This document shows, piece after piece, positions 31,850 through 43,555 of a stretch of DNA of 64,000 nucleotides. Where the stretch lies: contig JAJTUQ010000008.1 in the NCBI GenBank assembly GCA_021399445.1, forward strand, positions 124,001 to 188,000. The letters run 5' to 3'. Source of the DNA: Xylogone sp. PMI_703 (Eukaryota; Ascomycota; Leotiomycetes). Made by a program: the position numbers and the translations under genes. The first letter of the stretch is position 1. Every line of letters begins with the position of its first letter. The notes beneath the pieces are model-generated. The model saw nothing but the letters and a program-made list of their open reading frames with translations, ran no database searches and had not been told where the DNA came from.

Positions 31850-32545
31850 ATATCCAACCATTATATTATCTTGATCATAGATTGTTTAGAGGATGGTTTA
31901 GAAGATGTTTCTGTATATACCTTTCATCAGGATGGCCAATGTATTATTATAGCACAGAATCCGGCCAAGATGGCTTACTTTGGAAATATAGAGATTAAGA
32001 TGTTTATTTTTATATCTTTTTTTTGTCATCTATTTCCATCTATATTACAGCTATGATAGAGAAGACAGACGATTTTTTGAATATATTTATTATATTAATT
32101 TTGTTATTATCAATAAATAATATAAGCAAAACTATTATTATAATATTAATTGACAATCTATATTTTAAATTTTTATTATTTAATTTAAAAATTGTCAATC
32201 TAAAATAGATCTAATAAAAAGCCAATTTTTTCATAATTAAAATAGCAGTATAAAGCCATCATTGACCAAAGACAATATTTACAATATTACCGAAACAGAT
32301 ATAGAAAAAATTATGACAGGCAATCCAGTAGAAAGAAATATGATAGATAGTGTCCAATAAATAGTACAAGTAATGGCGGATCTATTTAGACAATCGCCAT
32401 TTCTGCAGATCTGGAAAGATGGACATATATTTGTGATACGGTTTGTGAGGAGGTTCTTCCCCTTTACATATTTTGACAGCATCTTATGGAAAATAGAGGC
32501 CCTTGGATGTTGTCAAGAAAGCTTAGACAGTGACCAGAACAGGAA
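31850..32545 (+). pseudogene. SDR gene, RIP-decayed paralogue of the 51124-52002 gene
   Basis: Reading across stops and gaps gives HYIILIIDCLEDGL (intact: HRTILITGCSEGGL), FHQDGQCIIIAQNPAKMAYF (intact: FHQRGQRVIATARNPAKMAH) and at the end FDSILWK..ALDVVKK. The Rossmann glycine motif is destroyed (G to D/E, as G-to-A changes produce) and the middle of the gene is largely unreadable AT-rich sequence. Not functional. Confidence 0.82.
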
Positions 32546-32594
32546 ATGAGCTTTAGACTAGCCAGAATTATTTTCTAGCTTTCCAAGTTAGACG

Positions 32595-34029
32595 GCAACG
32601 ACGATTCTCAGCCCAGACATCATATACTCCGCAATCTCCCTTCTGAATCGAGGCTTTCTCATACATCTTTCCCCACCTGCACAGATTCCATTCCTCGATT
32701 CCAGGGCGATCGATCACTGTGAAGATTGTGAGAATAAAAAGAGTATGGCGGCATAATTTTTGGCGCTTCCATCAAACACCATACGGCTAATATAGTTCGA
32801 GCTACTAGAGATATCACGAAAGAACTCAGCTCAAATCTACCTCTGCGACCCAGTTTTGTTACACATGGGAGAAAAAATTGGCCTAAAGGAGGTCAAAGGT
32901 GTAAATATGGACTTTTTGTGCCTTAATGATGTGACTGATAAACAATGCAACAAATTTTTTTACCGCGGTGTTTTGTTTGACCCTACTTTGCAGGCGGAGC
33001 CATTTTATATAATGGCATCTTCTGTGTTTTCGTCTTGTCCCCATCATTGCTGTTCACTTTTCTCTATTTATTGACCAAGCCTTTCACCTCTACCTTCTTT
33101 ATTCATAAGCTATTCCCCATGAAACTTTCAACTATCGTCCCTATGGGCCTCTTAGCCTCATTGATGCAGATGTCAAGATGGGTGTCTGGGGCCAGATTCC
33201 CTCAGGCTGCGCCAGCCACGACACCTCATCAGCTGATTTGGTTATCGACTTCAATATAGAACTGGTCCAACAGGTGGCTCCGAGGAGACTGCTTGTCAGC
33301 CAAACCCATCAGGTCCTAATTCATTAATTTCGTAAGCAGCTGGTGCCGGTGATAACAGCTGCTATCAAACATTTGCTTTCTCGGCAGTTATACTGGATCT
33401 GCCTTTACTTTTGCACTATATGCATGTCAATCTGGTTGTCTTCCATAACCCATTGGGGAAAGAGGTTGCTTCTGTCACCTTATCTCAATGGGGTTGACGG
33501 AGGCGCTTTCTAATAAGTCCGCCATTGTGGTTCCGAGCTTTGTTGTTGTCCTTCCCGATCCTCGTCTAGTCTTGAGAACTGCCATCGCCTTCTAAGCTAT
33601 TGCGTCTCAGCACAAGCCTGCTTGCAATCACTTCGAATCCCGAGATTGTCCTTGGTGTCGCAGTATTTATCCTCCTCGTAGGGCTGAGGATATAAGACAA
33701 ATGTTTGAGACTAGATCAGAGTAGGAAATCAATTGAGATTCCAATATATAGTTAGTAAAGTGCGAGGGGAACTAAAAGCGGATGTTGTACCTATGCATAC
33801 AGTCCGATATAATTTACCAAATCATAGTAATACTCACTCGGGTATATCACGTCCAATATAAATTGAATTGCTTACTCTAAATCTGGTAAAATGAGCAGAG
33901 AACGACTAATTTGATTGCTCCACGTCTTTTGCCTTGGAAGCTTCTAATACTAGACGTGTATTGGCGTGTCACACCTACCATAGTACTCTTTACTACTAAA
34001 CATGTAGTTCTAGTTTAAAACAAAGTCTA
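32595..34029. other. Region between decayed SDR and decayed MFS
   Basis: A 46-residue ORF at 33121-33258 begins MKLSTIVPMGLLASLMQMSR, which resembles a secretion signal. Another frame beyond it reads TGGSEETACQPNPSGPNSLI, and a hydrophobic IVLGVAVFILLVGL lies near 33670. It could be a dead secreted, GPI-anchored protein gene, but no continuous frame exists and I do not claim it. Confidence 0.3.
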
Positions 34030-35854
34030 CTAGCTAGCTGCGAATGGGCTCCTGTTTCTTAATTTTGCACCGTACATCCAGAGGAGCACCGGGGCGGGAA
34101 TGCCCAGAACAATTGCAATAAAGGCCAGCAAACTATTGCCCCAGCCAAAATGCAATACATTGTACATCTGCGGGGCAAAGAGAGGGAAGAAGCATCCAGC
34201 TAATGACCTTAAAACTGTCACAGCTTTAATAGTAGATGTTGCATACCAAGTTTAGCTATCAACAATGTATGTCTAGATGCACTGGAAACTAATAATCATA
34301 CTAGCATAGAATATCGCAGTTCCAATATTTAGCATAATCTAATGTAGATGTGCCTCTACGCTTTAGCTATACTAAAAAAGCCCAATAGGAACTAGACAAG
34401 CAGATAGAATTATAAGGGGGATCCGATACTCTGGCTCATTAACCTTATTATTGAGAGTTTTTAGTCGTTAGTAAATCTGTGATATAGCAATATATATTAG
34501 CTTAGTTTTAGTTAGTATCCAAATGAATATGCTGTATGGATTTCCTGACCTTATCATTTAAAGATGTACAAATCTGTATGCTTACATAAAATTTACAACA
34601 AAGAAAAATGTAGTTAAGACTGCCAATCCCAACAGATTTATGATATATGTCTCCTTAAAGCATTGGGAATGTTGATAACATTAAGTATAGCATACTATAT
34701 ATCAATGCTATATAAAGAGTAAGTACTTGCACAATAAACTGTGTTCCTAAAAGTTAGAAAGGCTTGCTTAAGTTAAATTGCAGGAATTTCCAGATTTCCT
34801 TGTCAAGAAGATCAAATTCAGTATAAAAGTTTTGGTTACTACCTTCCTGCCTAAGTTAAGCTGCCTTCCATTGTAGTAGTATAGGCGCATAAGTCTTATG
34901 AAGAAAAAACAAACCCGATAATTGTATTACAGTATCAGCAATAGACACAGTGTAAAAGGCCTATCACCATGAAGTATTTTCTGTAATGAAACCACCTGCA
35001 ATTGGTCTAATAGCAGGACCAAGTATTAGGCCTAGGCTATAAATACTGATAGATTTGCTTCTCTCATCTGCACTCCAACAATCACTGAGCACGCCATTGC
35101 TTACCTGGTAATAATGTTTGTCAATCAAGACTGTTTCTTTTAATTAGATACGAGATATAAGGAGACTTACAGCCAACAATGCACTCCTACCCAAACCACT
35201 AAGAAAGCGAAAGATTATGAGCTGTACTTCAGACTATGACAGTCCACAGGCCAGATTAAACATAAGAAACACAAGATTTGCGAGTTGTAAGACAATGACT
35301 TGTCCATAAAGCTCAGATAATAGGGCCAAAAACAATAGCCTTACAGTGTAAGCCAAAATAAAAATAGAGAGAATAGCTTGTTTCTCAACTGTATTAGTAA
35401 TATTGAAGTCCTTGCCAATGACAGCAAGAGCTGGGACAGTCATAGTTGATAAAACGGGGGAGATGAAGGTAAAAGATGACATGACAATCATAGCTGCCCA
35501 TTTCTTTCTGTACAGCCAATTTATTGGGTTTTCTGGGTCATTTGGGCCGTTCCAGGTGACCTGATGATCCCGAGTTGATCAGTTTCGTCCATAGAGTTGT
35601 GACATACTCAGATTTCAAATATATGGTTTAACCGAACCTACAATATTGCTGCTGTTGATGGATTCATGTTGGACAGTTTGCCCTGGCTCTATATCTTCTC
35701 GATCACTAATGTTTTCAGGGATAGTGATCCCTTCGGTTTTCTCTCGTCGCTCAAGCCCATCGTTGGGTGTTTGAAAATTACTCATGGTATGAAATACTAA
35801 GTCGTAGTCAGCCCTTTCTTGCTTAGATTCATCCGTGTTCGACACTGAAATCAT
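34030..35854 (-). pseudogene. DHA1-type MFS transporter, RIP-decayed paralogue
   Basis: Starts with a readable first exon (ATG 35854, MISVSNTDESKQERADYDL). It continues VTWNGPNDPENPINWLYRKK, SSFTFISPVLSTMTVPALAV, GKDFNITNTVEKQAILSIFI, then LYGQVIVLQLANLVFLMFNL before stops take over. The 3' end is again clear: TVLRSLAGCFFPLFAPQM, GWGNSLLAFIAIVLG and AKLRNRSPFAAS. The transmembrane middle is AT-rich and full of stops. It corresponds to the intact gene at 46078-47943 except for an unrelated N-terminal exon. Confidence 0.85.
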
Positions 35855-37062
35855 AGAATCAATCGCCCAGCTGAAAATATGAGGTCGAAGTTTTCTTACT
35901 CATATAGGCTCCGTTGTGGTTATATACCGTCTGTAGAATATTTTGCGCTGCCAAAGTAGCACTGATGGGTCGTATACAGAGATTACTTGCCGCTCGTGTC
36001 CTCCATAAGTACAAACGTGGAGTATTATTACCACGGATAATTCGTAGCTAGTGCCGCGGCGACACTTAATACCGAGACCAGTTGAAATCGGAAGAGTGCT
36101 ATATGTCGTTGCCACCCATTAACCCGTTCTTCCCTCAATTGGTCACACTGGGTACGTTAGAGGTGGGAAAGATTCTCTATCAAAACGCTACTGGGGAAAT
36201 TAGATGCAGGTGTTTACTCACCTTGATCCGCCTAAGACGACAGCCCTTACAGTTCGTACTTAGCCGACCACAGAAGACCATTGCGAGAATACAAATCTGT
36301 GGTGGGTTATTTTCAGATAAGCCAAGCAAAATTTTTTTGCAACAAATGGAAATATGTGCAATTACCGGAATTTGACAGAAGGATAGCGTGGCGCAGCTCA
36401 AACAGATGGCGACACGCTATAGATACATCGTCAGCAACACGGAATAGAGGTTGGAGCTAAATGTTGAATAAAGTTGTGCTGCTTTATATCTTTCTATTAA
36501 CCTTATTTAGGTACTTCGTCTTTCACGCAGTCAAAGTATTTTCCATAAGCAGAATAGTATGTATCAAAATAGGAATAGCCTAAACCTCTTACTCAACCCG
36601 TATTCCCTCGGAACTATCTGAAAGGATATTATTTGGCCAATCAAAATATATTTTGGAGCTATGCCGTACGATCTCACCACTCAGAGGTTGTAGCGCTATC
36701 GCTTGCGAAATGACTTACCACTTTGGGATCTGTATCTCCTGCTGTAAGGTTGGAATCTACCTGCACAGCCTCTTATATGGGCCAAAAAGGAGGTCTTCTC
36801 CTGAGCGTCTAGTCAACCTTTCAAGGCATTCTGATTATCCTTCGTGGACCACAAAGTTGCAGAACAGCTACGCATATCCTCTCCTAGTGCTCAAGCGGTG
36901 GATCCGTTTCTGAGTATATATCTTCTTTATCTCTACAATTATGGCTCTAACTCTAAGACACACTTTCCATCCTCTCCTTGATGATTTTCATCTGTATAGG
37001 ATTCACTAGTCACTCTTTGAACACATTCAAAATTTACTTACTCTCTCAAATTCCACGCCAAC
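35855..37062. other. Intergenic; no gene recognised
   Basis: Contains short unconstrained ORFs (35900-36115, 36082-36375, 36653-36913) and the upstream flanks of the decayed MFS (left) and RTA1-like gene (right). No repeat ends were seen. Confidence 0.35.
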
Positions 37063-38127
37063 ATGACAGTCTGTCTACGTAAGTCCTGTCGAGGGATTTG
37101 AGAATATCCAAAGTCATACAACTAACGCCTGGTTGTCTCATGCAGCTCTCGATGATCCTAATACGTCATGGAAGCAATACTGCCCCTCCGCGTTTGCTGC
37201 CATTTTATTCTTTGTCCTTTTTGGAGCGACTTTAGGACTGCATATATTTCAAGCCGTAAAACTCCAAAAGAAGTTTTGTTGGGTTGTCATCATGGGAGCG
37301 GCATGGGAGTTTGCGACATACGTGTTTCGTTATTCATCCGTCGAACACCCAACAACTAAGACGTGGTACGAGGGGTCCACATTATTGGTGCTTCTCGCGC
37401 CATTGTGGATTAATGCATTTGAATATATGCTGTTGGGGCGCATGATCTACTTCTTCCTGCCTAATCAACAGATGTTCAGAATCCAAGCTAAAAGAATAGG
37501 CCTGTACTTCGTGATAGGCGATATTTTGTAAGTTTGATTATTCATCCATTCAAGAAACTCTTCATAATCTAATATGATTCTTCGATTCAATATCCTTGAT
37601 AACTTAAATGATTCCCAGTCTCTAGCCAGGCTAACCACAAATAGCTCCTTTATTACCCAGCTCTTCGGCGGCGTTATGATTATCAAGTCAACTAATCCCA
37701 CGGGGCTTCGTATATACACCGCAGGCTGTGTTATCCAGGCAGTGGTTGTGCTCATATATTTATTTCTTGTGTTTACTTTCCATAAACGAGTATCTCGAGA
37801 AGCGGACCCAAGCGCAGCACAAGAGGCAAAAAGAATGGTGGTTATCATGTACATTTCTACTATTATAATTATGGTGAGAACTTTGCTCTTCTTATGGTTC
37901 CAAGCTAACATATAAAGATTCGCATTATTTTCCGCATAGTGGAGTTTTCTGCTGGCGCAGGGGGTTCCCTTACAGCTACGATCGAGGGGCATGAAGCTTA
38001 TGTTTATGTGTTGGACGCTCTTCCATTATTCTTGGCACTTGCTCTCCTGAACATTGTACACCCGGGAACTATCCTCATCGGCCCTGCCAGCGAGTTTAAG
38101 AAGATTCGTGATCAAACTCAATGGTAG
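37063..38127 (+). CDS. RTA1-like lipid-transport/resistance membrane protein
   Basis: A short first exon (37063-37078, MTVCL) splices over a 67-bp intron to 37146-37527: AFAAILFFVLFGATLGLHIF (TM), AAWEFATYVFRYSS, and the family motif LLVLLAPLWINAFEYMLLGR. Exon 3 (37619-37873) has TQLFGGVMIIK and VVLIYLFLVF. The last intron (37874-37917) joins STIIIM to IRIIFRIVEFSAGAGG, then EAYVYVLDALPLFLALALLN and IVHPG, the C-terminal RTA1 signature. Seven TM segments are expected. Yeast relatives (Rta1, Rsb1) affect aminocholesterol resistance and long-chain-base export. Intron 2 does not join in frame with its natural sites (off by one base), so either an unusual splice site or a frameshift is present. 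Confidence 0.78.
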
Positions 38128-39080
38128 AAAATATACATAATAACACATGAACGTGATAGTTGGCCGGGGCTCAACTGGATATTAGTCTGGTGAATTTATG
38201 TTAGTTGTTTTGAATGTATCATCTTCTTCTGTGCCCACAATACCGTGTTCCTCTTTTATATCCTGGTGCATAGCTTGAATCGTCTTTCTCGTAGGCGTGG
38301 GTCAACTTAGCTCATTGGTTTGTCACATTTAAATGATTTTCATTCATTCATCGGACTGCACTGGCCGCCTATAGTTTCTGGTATCATTCATACAGGTTAA
38401 TTATTGTCGGTTCCTTTGTTGGCTAGTGAGCATAGCCTCCCCTGTACACGTAACCTAACAGAAAGCGAAATGACAAGATTACAGCAATTTTATGCCGAGG
38501 CTAAATTGACAAACGATTCCGTTACACCTACAGTACTACGCCCAAGAGCTACACGTGTAATAATACTGCCCTCCGGAGGCCGGTACTGACGGAATTGCGG
38601 GTCGATTTAGCTTAGAGCTAATTTTAATACGAAAATAATCATACTGTATCCCCCCTCCCAAAATTAGAACCCTTTTGAAATCTGCTTAATTGACCTGTGG
38701 TTTAATTATCAACACTTCGTGTCCCGGAATGTTTACAGCTGGCGACTTGGAGGAAACGTACAGTACAGCACCCCCGCGCTGCCCTCTGTTCGGAGACATT
38801 ATTCTAGCTTGATTAATACTCCAATCCTACTCTGATTGTGATTCTGATAACTATGATTAGACCTGTTTGTCTAGTACTGTATATTTGACCGAGGTAATTA
38901 CTGATGTTAGACACCCTCGACAGCATAGAACATTCAAGTTTTATCTTCTGTAGCGACGGCATAACTGTTATCCCGATTCTAAAATCAACACCCAAATGGC
39001 CTTAAATAAATAAACTGCTCACGATTCAATTCTGCTTCTCTTTAATTCTATTACAGTAGGAAAAATTCACCAACATCATA
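38128..39080. other. Intergenic; no gene recognised
   Basis: 3' flank of the RTA1-like gene and upstream flank of the oxidoreductase pseudogene. A 61-codon ORF at 38404-38589 is unremarkable. Confidence 0.4.
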
Positions 39081-40263
39081 ATGGATCGACAGATTGCTCC
39101 TTCTATGCAAGCATTGGTGATTGCGCAGTACGCCCAGCCATCGCTGTATGACATAGCCAGTGTGAACGCCAAAAGTTGTGAGCTGTTAATCAAGGTTTAT
39201 GCTGCTTCTGTCAATCAAATTGATGTGAAGCTAGCTTCAGGGTACGTCTGTAAAGAGATGGTTTTGTGAAGATACTAAATTTATACCTGTAGTTCTGGGA
39301 AATTTCTCGAAAAAGCAACGTAATCCGCCTCATTTGCCAAATAAAAAACTAACTCCCCGAACTTGGAACTAAAATATCTCCCTTTTTATAGGTTTCCATA
39401 TAAAATTGTATATGATCTTGCAGGCATGGTAGTGGCGGTGGGGACATCAAAATCAAACTTCAAGCTAGGGGATGAAGCTTACTCGCGAACCATGGGGAAA
39501 TATCGAGGGAGTATCGCTGAATATGCCATCTCAACAGAATCCACGACCGCCAAAAGCCTAAATCGCTAGTTACGTACAAGCCGCGAGTATCCCCCTTGCT
39601 GCACAGACAGCGCTTCAAGCCCTACAAAAAGGTAAGAAGGAAACAGAAGGTGGATTGAAGGGAAAGACAATTTCATACTGGGAGGTTTAAGTGGAACTGG
39701 GTCATTTGGGGTTCAGCTTGCAAAGAACATGTATGGAGCTGGAAAGGTATAGCAACTCTCAGCACTGGAAAAATACCAAAGATCAAGGAGCTATTAGGAG
39801 AATCCGCACCTGATAAGATTGTTGACTATACAAAAGAAGACATTCCTAAAGCCATTGGGAAGAATAACATTGATTTCATGTTTAATACCGTGAATTCAAC
39901 TGTTCCTTCTCTTCCAGTTATGAAGAAAAGAGGATGGACTATATCGGTTGGTAGTACTCCGTCTGGGAGCATGATGAAGAAAAAGATGCCAGATATGCGA
40001 TTTTATGTGCAATTTCTGCTAAATATCGCCCGATCAGATCTGGACAACCCAGGCAAAATAGAATAGGGTGAATTATAATTACTTATCACTTAAGGAGAAT
40101 ACAGAGGATTTAGAGAAACTAGCATGCTGGGTTGATGAAGGGAAGATCAAGTCTATTATAGGAATGACAGTAAAGCTTTCGGACATCGAAGGCGTCCGAA
40201 AAGGCTGTTAACAAATCTATGATGGAAAAGGTGGTATTGGGAAGTTTATAATTGAGATAAACT
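39081..40263 (+). pseudogene. Zinc-less MDR quinone oxidoreductase/enoyl reductase, broken
   Basis: The medium-chain reductase order can be followed: ATG 39081, MQALVIAQYAQPSLYDIA, LLIKVYAASVNQIDVKLASG then a GT donor; FPYKIVYDLAGMVVAVG, FKLGDEAYSR; YVQAASIPLAAQTALQALQK; a Rossmann loop GGLSGTGSFGVQLAKNM. Later blocks are TLSTGKIPKIKELLGESAPD, KIVDYTKEDIPKAIG, FMFNTVNSTVPSLPVMKKRG and SDIEGVRKGC, with a stop (TAA) in place of the following Gln. At least three frames are needed and several stops intervene, so it is not functional. Intact relatives reduce quinones or enoyl groups with NADPH. The changes are partly RIP-like. Confidence 0.82.
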
Positions 40264-40336
40264 AATATATTTCTTTGAGATAGTATTAATCATTAATAGT
40301 GAATTTATAGAATGGAATGAGATGACGATCGTTTAC

Positions 40337-40813
40337 TGTGAGGCTGTTACAGTGCAGAGTGAAGAGAGACCAGTAGACAAGTACTAGGTAGCAGGAAAGT
40401 GGTGTCAGAACAATTGCGGTTGCGCATACGGACCGTATACTCTATTGCCTCAATAGGATTAGTCAGGAGAACCCTGCTATGCGAGGCTATTCCATTCGTA
40501 GTCCATTAGTGCAATTGCCACTATAAATTGTACTGTAATTGCACTGTAGGATAGTTAATTCAATTAATTCTTTGCATTCTACCATAATCGGACCCTGTGT
40601 TCCGACAAGTGGTTGTTAGGTAGCTGTTAGGTAGTTGGGGGACGGTGATATGATTCTTAGGCTATCAAGATAATAGAACAAGATTGATCTCTGGCCTTCC
40701 CTCTACGAGGGAAGGCTCTTATTATATAGCAAGAGCTAAGCAGCTACCTCGCTTCTGAGTCTAAGACACTCTTCCCTTGCGCTTTCCCCGTAATCACATG
40801 ATGTCACCTGACA
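40337..40813 (+). mobile_element. Solo LTR (family 2) interrupted by another solo LTR
   Basis: Ends TGTGAGGCTGTTACAGTGC..GATGTCACCTGACA match the family-2 LTR at 54106-54364. The copy is split by the 215-bp LTR at 40403-40617. No matching duplication was found at its own ends (TTTAC versus ATATA). Confidence 0.8.
40403..40617 (+). mobile_element. Solo LTR (family 3), target duplication AGTGG, nested
   Basis: 215 bp, TGTCAGAACAATTGCGG..CCTGTGTTCCGACA, flanked by AGTGG at 40398-40402 and 40618-40622. The 54106 LTR keeps the uninterrupted sequence at this position. Confidence 0.88.
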
Positions 40814-40973
40814 ATATATAAGACAATTTAGTCAAGGATCCTCGATGAATTTTACACTTATAAGACTTATATTATCAAGATACTATTACATAGCCCAAAT
40901 CAAGTATATATTACTTTTAATGATTAAACCTCATGTAATTAATATTTATTTTTCGCAATAAATGTCTTTTTCC

Positions 40974-41214
40974 TGTTACGATTCCTGGGTCCCCTGGGAC
41001 ACAAGTACGGATATACTTCTTAGGTCGTACGGGGTAGGATATATGGAAAGTAATACTGAGTAATCACTTTGTAACGATATCAAGTATAGGTCTCACTTGC
41101 ATATATTGAGTTGAGCACGAGGCTCCTAACTACTGGAAACTACATGTGTTTATATAGAGAATGAAATCCCTGGTGTCTAGAGTATCTAGAGTATCTAGAC
41201 CTAGATACCCTATA
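40974..41214 (+). mobile_element. Family-1 LTR, 5' part
   Basis: Starts TGTTACGATTCCTGGGTCCC and has the TTGAGTTGAGCACGAGGCTC block and TTATATAGAGAATGAAAT, then the hairpin region (TCTAGAGTATCTAGA). It is cut there by the 41215 element. The sequence beyond that element belongs to an LTR in the opposite orientation. Confidence 0.75.
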
Positions 41215-42033
41215 ACGTAACTCCCACTCGGTCGGATCACCCACATACCCGGATCACCAAATCATCAATTCTACCAACATCACTACTTTCAACTAATTAT
41301 TATTTAACTACAACACCTCAAATGCGTCAAAAGCCACTTCTAGAGTAAGAAGGAAGGGTCCTTCTTACTATAAACACGTTAAAAAATCAATAAATCACGT
41401 TTATTCGACGTGTAACATATAATTTTAACGTTCTTTACATGACTCTTTATGCACGCCTTAAGGGTTACCCTCAATTTATAACCACTTATATTAAGAGGTA
41501 TAAAGTAACTTAACTTAAAGAGTAATCATTAAAGTAATAGATAAAGTCTATAAGAAAGTGAATATTACCTCTTAAACCTTTAAGTGTATATATAATAATT
41601 AATCTTCTGATTTCTTAGTGTAATAAACTTACTTTTTCTTCTTCTGTCAGTAAAAATTAATTTTATAACTTTTTAACTTAGAATTTAAACTTAAATACTA
41701 AATATATATATTAATATAATTATTAACGTATTAAATATAAAAATTTAAAAGTTATATATAAATAATTTAAAAGGATTATATTAATTAAGTTTAAATATGA
41801 GATCTTAAAAGAAAATATTTATAATTTTGATAAAAATTGATTTTATTATAAGATTAATTATTATTATTATTAAAGTAATTATATTTATTGATTATTTAAG
41901 TAAACTTTCACTTTTATAATTTAATAATAGAGAATAAATTATTATGATTAAATTAATTAATATATAAAGTTAAACTTTACCTTTTATGATTATATTTAAA
42001 GGGAAATGATTACTTTTTAAGTAATATGATAAC

Positions 42034-42405
42034 TGTTACGAACCTATGTCTCTACCTAGGTCCTATAGAGTGTACAGGTATATACCAGGTCGTAAAGGGG
42101 TTGGTGAGAGCTCGGGGATCAGTGCAATATAGTATATGATCGTAACTACAATTGTATGGGTAACAATCTGTATTGTAAGTTGAGCACGAGGCTCCTATTC
42201 CTAAGAACTATCTGAGATTATATACTGAATGAAATACCGTTGGACCCTTTGGACCCCCCGGGTCCTCCAGGTCCTTGGACCCCTTGGACCCCCCAGGTCC
42301 CCTGGGTCCATCACGTGATCCCTCGCTCACGGGCCATGTCAGGTTCTCTGTGTAGCCTTGCTACCGAGCCTCAGGCCTGGCACTGTCCGTGCGCGCTTTG
42401 TGACA
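42034..42405 (+). mobile_element. Solo LTR (family 1), target duplication ATAAC
   Basis: 372 bp, TGTTACGAACC..GCTTTGTGACA, ATAAC at 42029-42033 and 42406-42410. It contains an expanded GGACC/GGTCC hairpin (42240-42310) before CACGTGATC. Base composition is normal, so it postdates RIP of its host. Confidence 0.92.
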
Positions 42406-42563
42406 ATAACTTATTAAACAGTTAAAAGATTATTACAAATGATAATGAATAAATTAATAATGAGATTAAGTTTAAATAACTTTAAAAGATTTTTAATCTT
42501 TATATTAAAAGTTATATTAAAGATTAATATTATATATTTATTCTTAATAATTATAAGAGTTAT

Positions 42564-42759
42564 TGTTGGATTATCCCATCACGTGAATATCACATGTACG
42601 CTAGACCTAATTGGGTGGGAGCTATAGCTAAGCCGTAGGCTCTACTATATCTCCCACCTCTGTACGGAGATAGAGAGAATTAACTTCCATACAACGTAAT
42701 TAGCATATCCGTAACTAAAGGTTTACGATCGTGCTACGCGTTATCGGAGCATACCGACA
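42564..42759 (+). mobile_element. Solo LTR (copia-like, family 4), target duplication GTTAT
   Basis: 196 bp, TGTTGGATTATCCCATCACG..GGAGCATACCGACA, GTTAT at 42559-42563 and 42760-42764. The TGTTGGATTATCCC start is common in Ty1/copia LTRs of fungi. The host transposase resumes exactly after the duplication. Confidence 0.88.
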
Positions 42760-43077
42760 GTTATATTATTTTAAAGTTTAACTAATATTACTTTTAAAAT
42801 AAGATAATTATAGTTTATATACTTTTACATTTATCTTATATTCTTTAATCTTTAAATATAAGTTATTTTATTATTTTAAAGTATATGTATAAAGTTATAG
42901 TTAAAGAGAAGGTATATAATATTATATTTTTAACTAAAGAAGTAAAAACTTAAAAGATTTAAAAAATAATTAACTTATACAGGCTTTTTAACAGCATAAA
43001 AAGCTTTAGAATTAACTTAATTAAGTGTAATTACTTAAGAAGTGGTAAAGGTGACAAATCTAAAGAATATAACATAA

Positions 43078-43360
43078 TGTGAAAGGGAAGGTGTGAGTGC
43101 TATGGGAGGCACGTGATCTCTGGCAGCCGGTATGTAGGTATGCAACGAACAACAACAACAACACCATACAATACGATCACCAATATCGCGATATCGTAGC
43201 AATCGTAGCAATCGTAAGGGAGCCAATCAGAGCTCGTATATCTGTAAAATAGGAGTGCAAATCGCTGTCTATTGCAATACCGTACGAACCGCTCCATATA
43301 TAAAATTCGGAGGTTTCGGCGGTGGAACTACTATTACCCGCGCGCGGATTCCCTACCACA
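43078..43360. mobile_element. Insertion with TGTG..CACA ends (probable solo LTR, family 5)
   Basis: Alignment to the transposase shows the codons ACATAAGCTTTA interrupted after ACATAA by 283 bp starting TGTGAAAGGG and ending CCCTACCACA, followed by ATAAGCTTTA. ATAA is repeated on both sides. It contains (CAA)n and CGTAGCAAT repeats. Class uncertain; the ends fit an LTR. Confidence 0.75.
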
Positions 43361-43555
43361 ATAAGCTTTATTAATATTATAATAATAATCACTCAAGTGC
43401 TTAAGATGTGGAATTATAAGGCATAAAATAAACCAGTGCTCTAATTCAGCCAATAATTAGATAAATTATAATATAAATTATTTATAGTTGAATATTTAAT
43501 GTTATACACTCAGGTGCTAAGGCAGTGATCTGGGTATGTGGGTAATCCGACGTTA

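Larger units (their letters stand above)
31338..32590 (+). repeat. Segmental duplication, decayed copy (of 51085-52385 inverted)
   Basis: Homology to the reverse complement of 51085-52385 covers the upstream region (ACATCTTTGGCCCAC, TCGATTTGACTA.TAGCGTG, GGCAAAAGAAAG.CGCTA, TTGAGCTGATTACT), the whole SDR gene and about 45 bp beyond its stop. This copy is AT-shifted by RIP-like transitions in the coding part and contains the 31617 MITE, which the other copy lacks. Confidence 0.85.
41215..43553 (+). mobile_element. Second RIP-mutated Fot1/pogo-like element with three nested insertions
   Basis: Left TIR ACGTAACTCCCACTCGGTCG at 41215 with TA at 41213-41214. The right TIR ends at 43553 with TA following but has lost about 14 bp internally (GATCCGA joined to CGTTA). 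The transposase can be followed by alignment to the 48471 gene from the HTH to the knuckle region, but nearly every C/G in context is converted. Three insertions interrupt it: 42034-42405, 42564-42759 and 43078-43360. Confidence 0.9.

Noticed and set aside
33121..33258. Small secreted protein (signal-peptide-like ORF)
   Set aside because: The hydrophobic N-terminus is suggestive, but continuation requires frame changes and no family is recognised; noted only in the regional entry.
42240..42425. Collagen-like PGPP ORF
   Set aside because: Produced by GGACC/GGTCC hairpin repeats inside a solo LTR.
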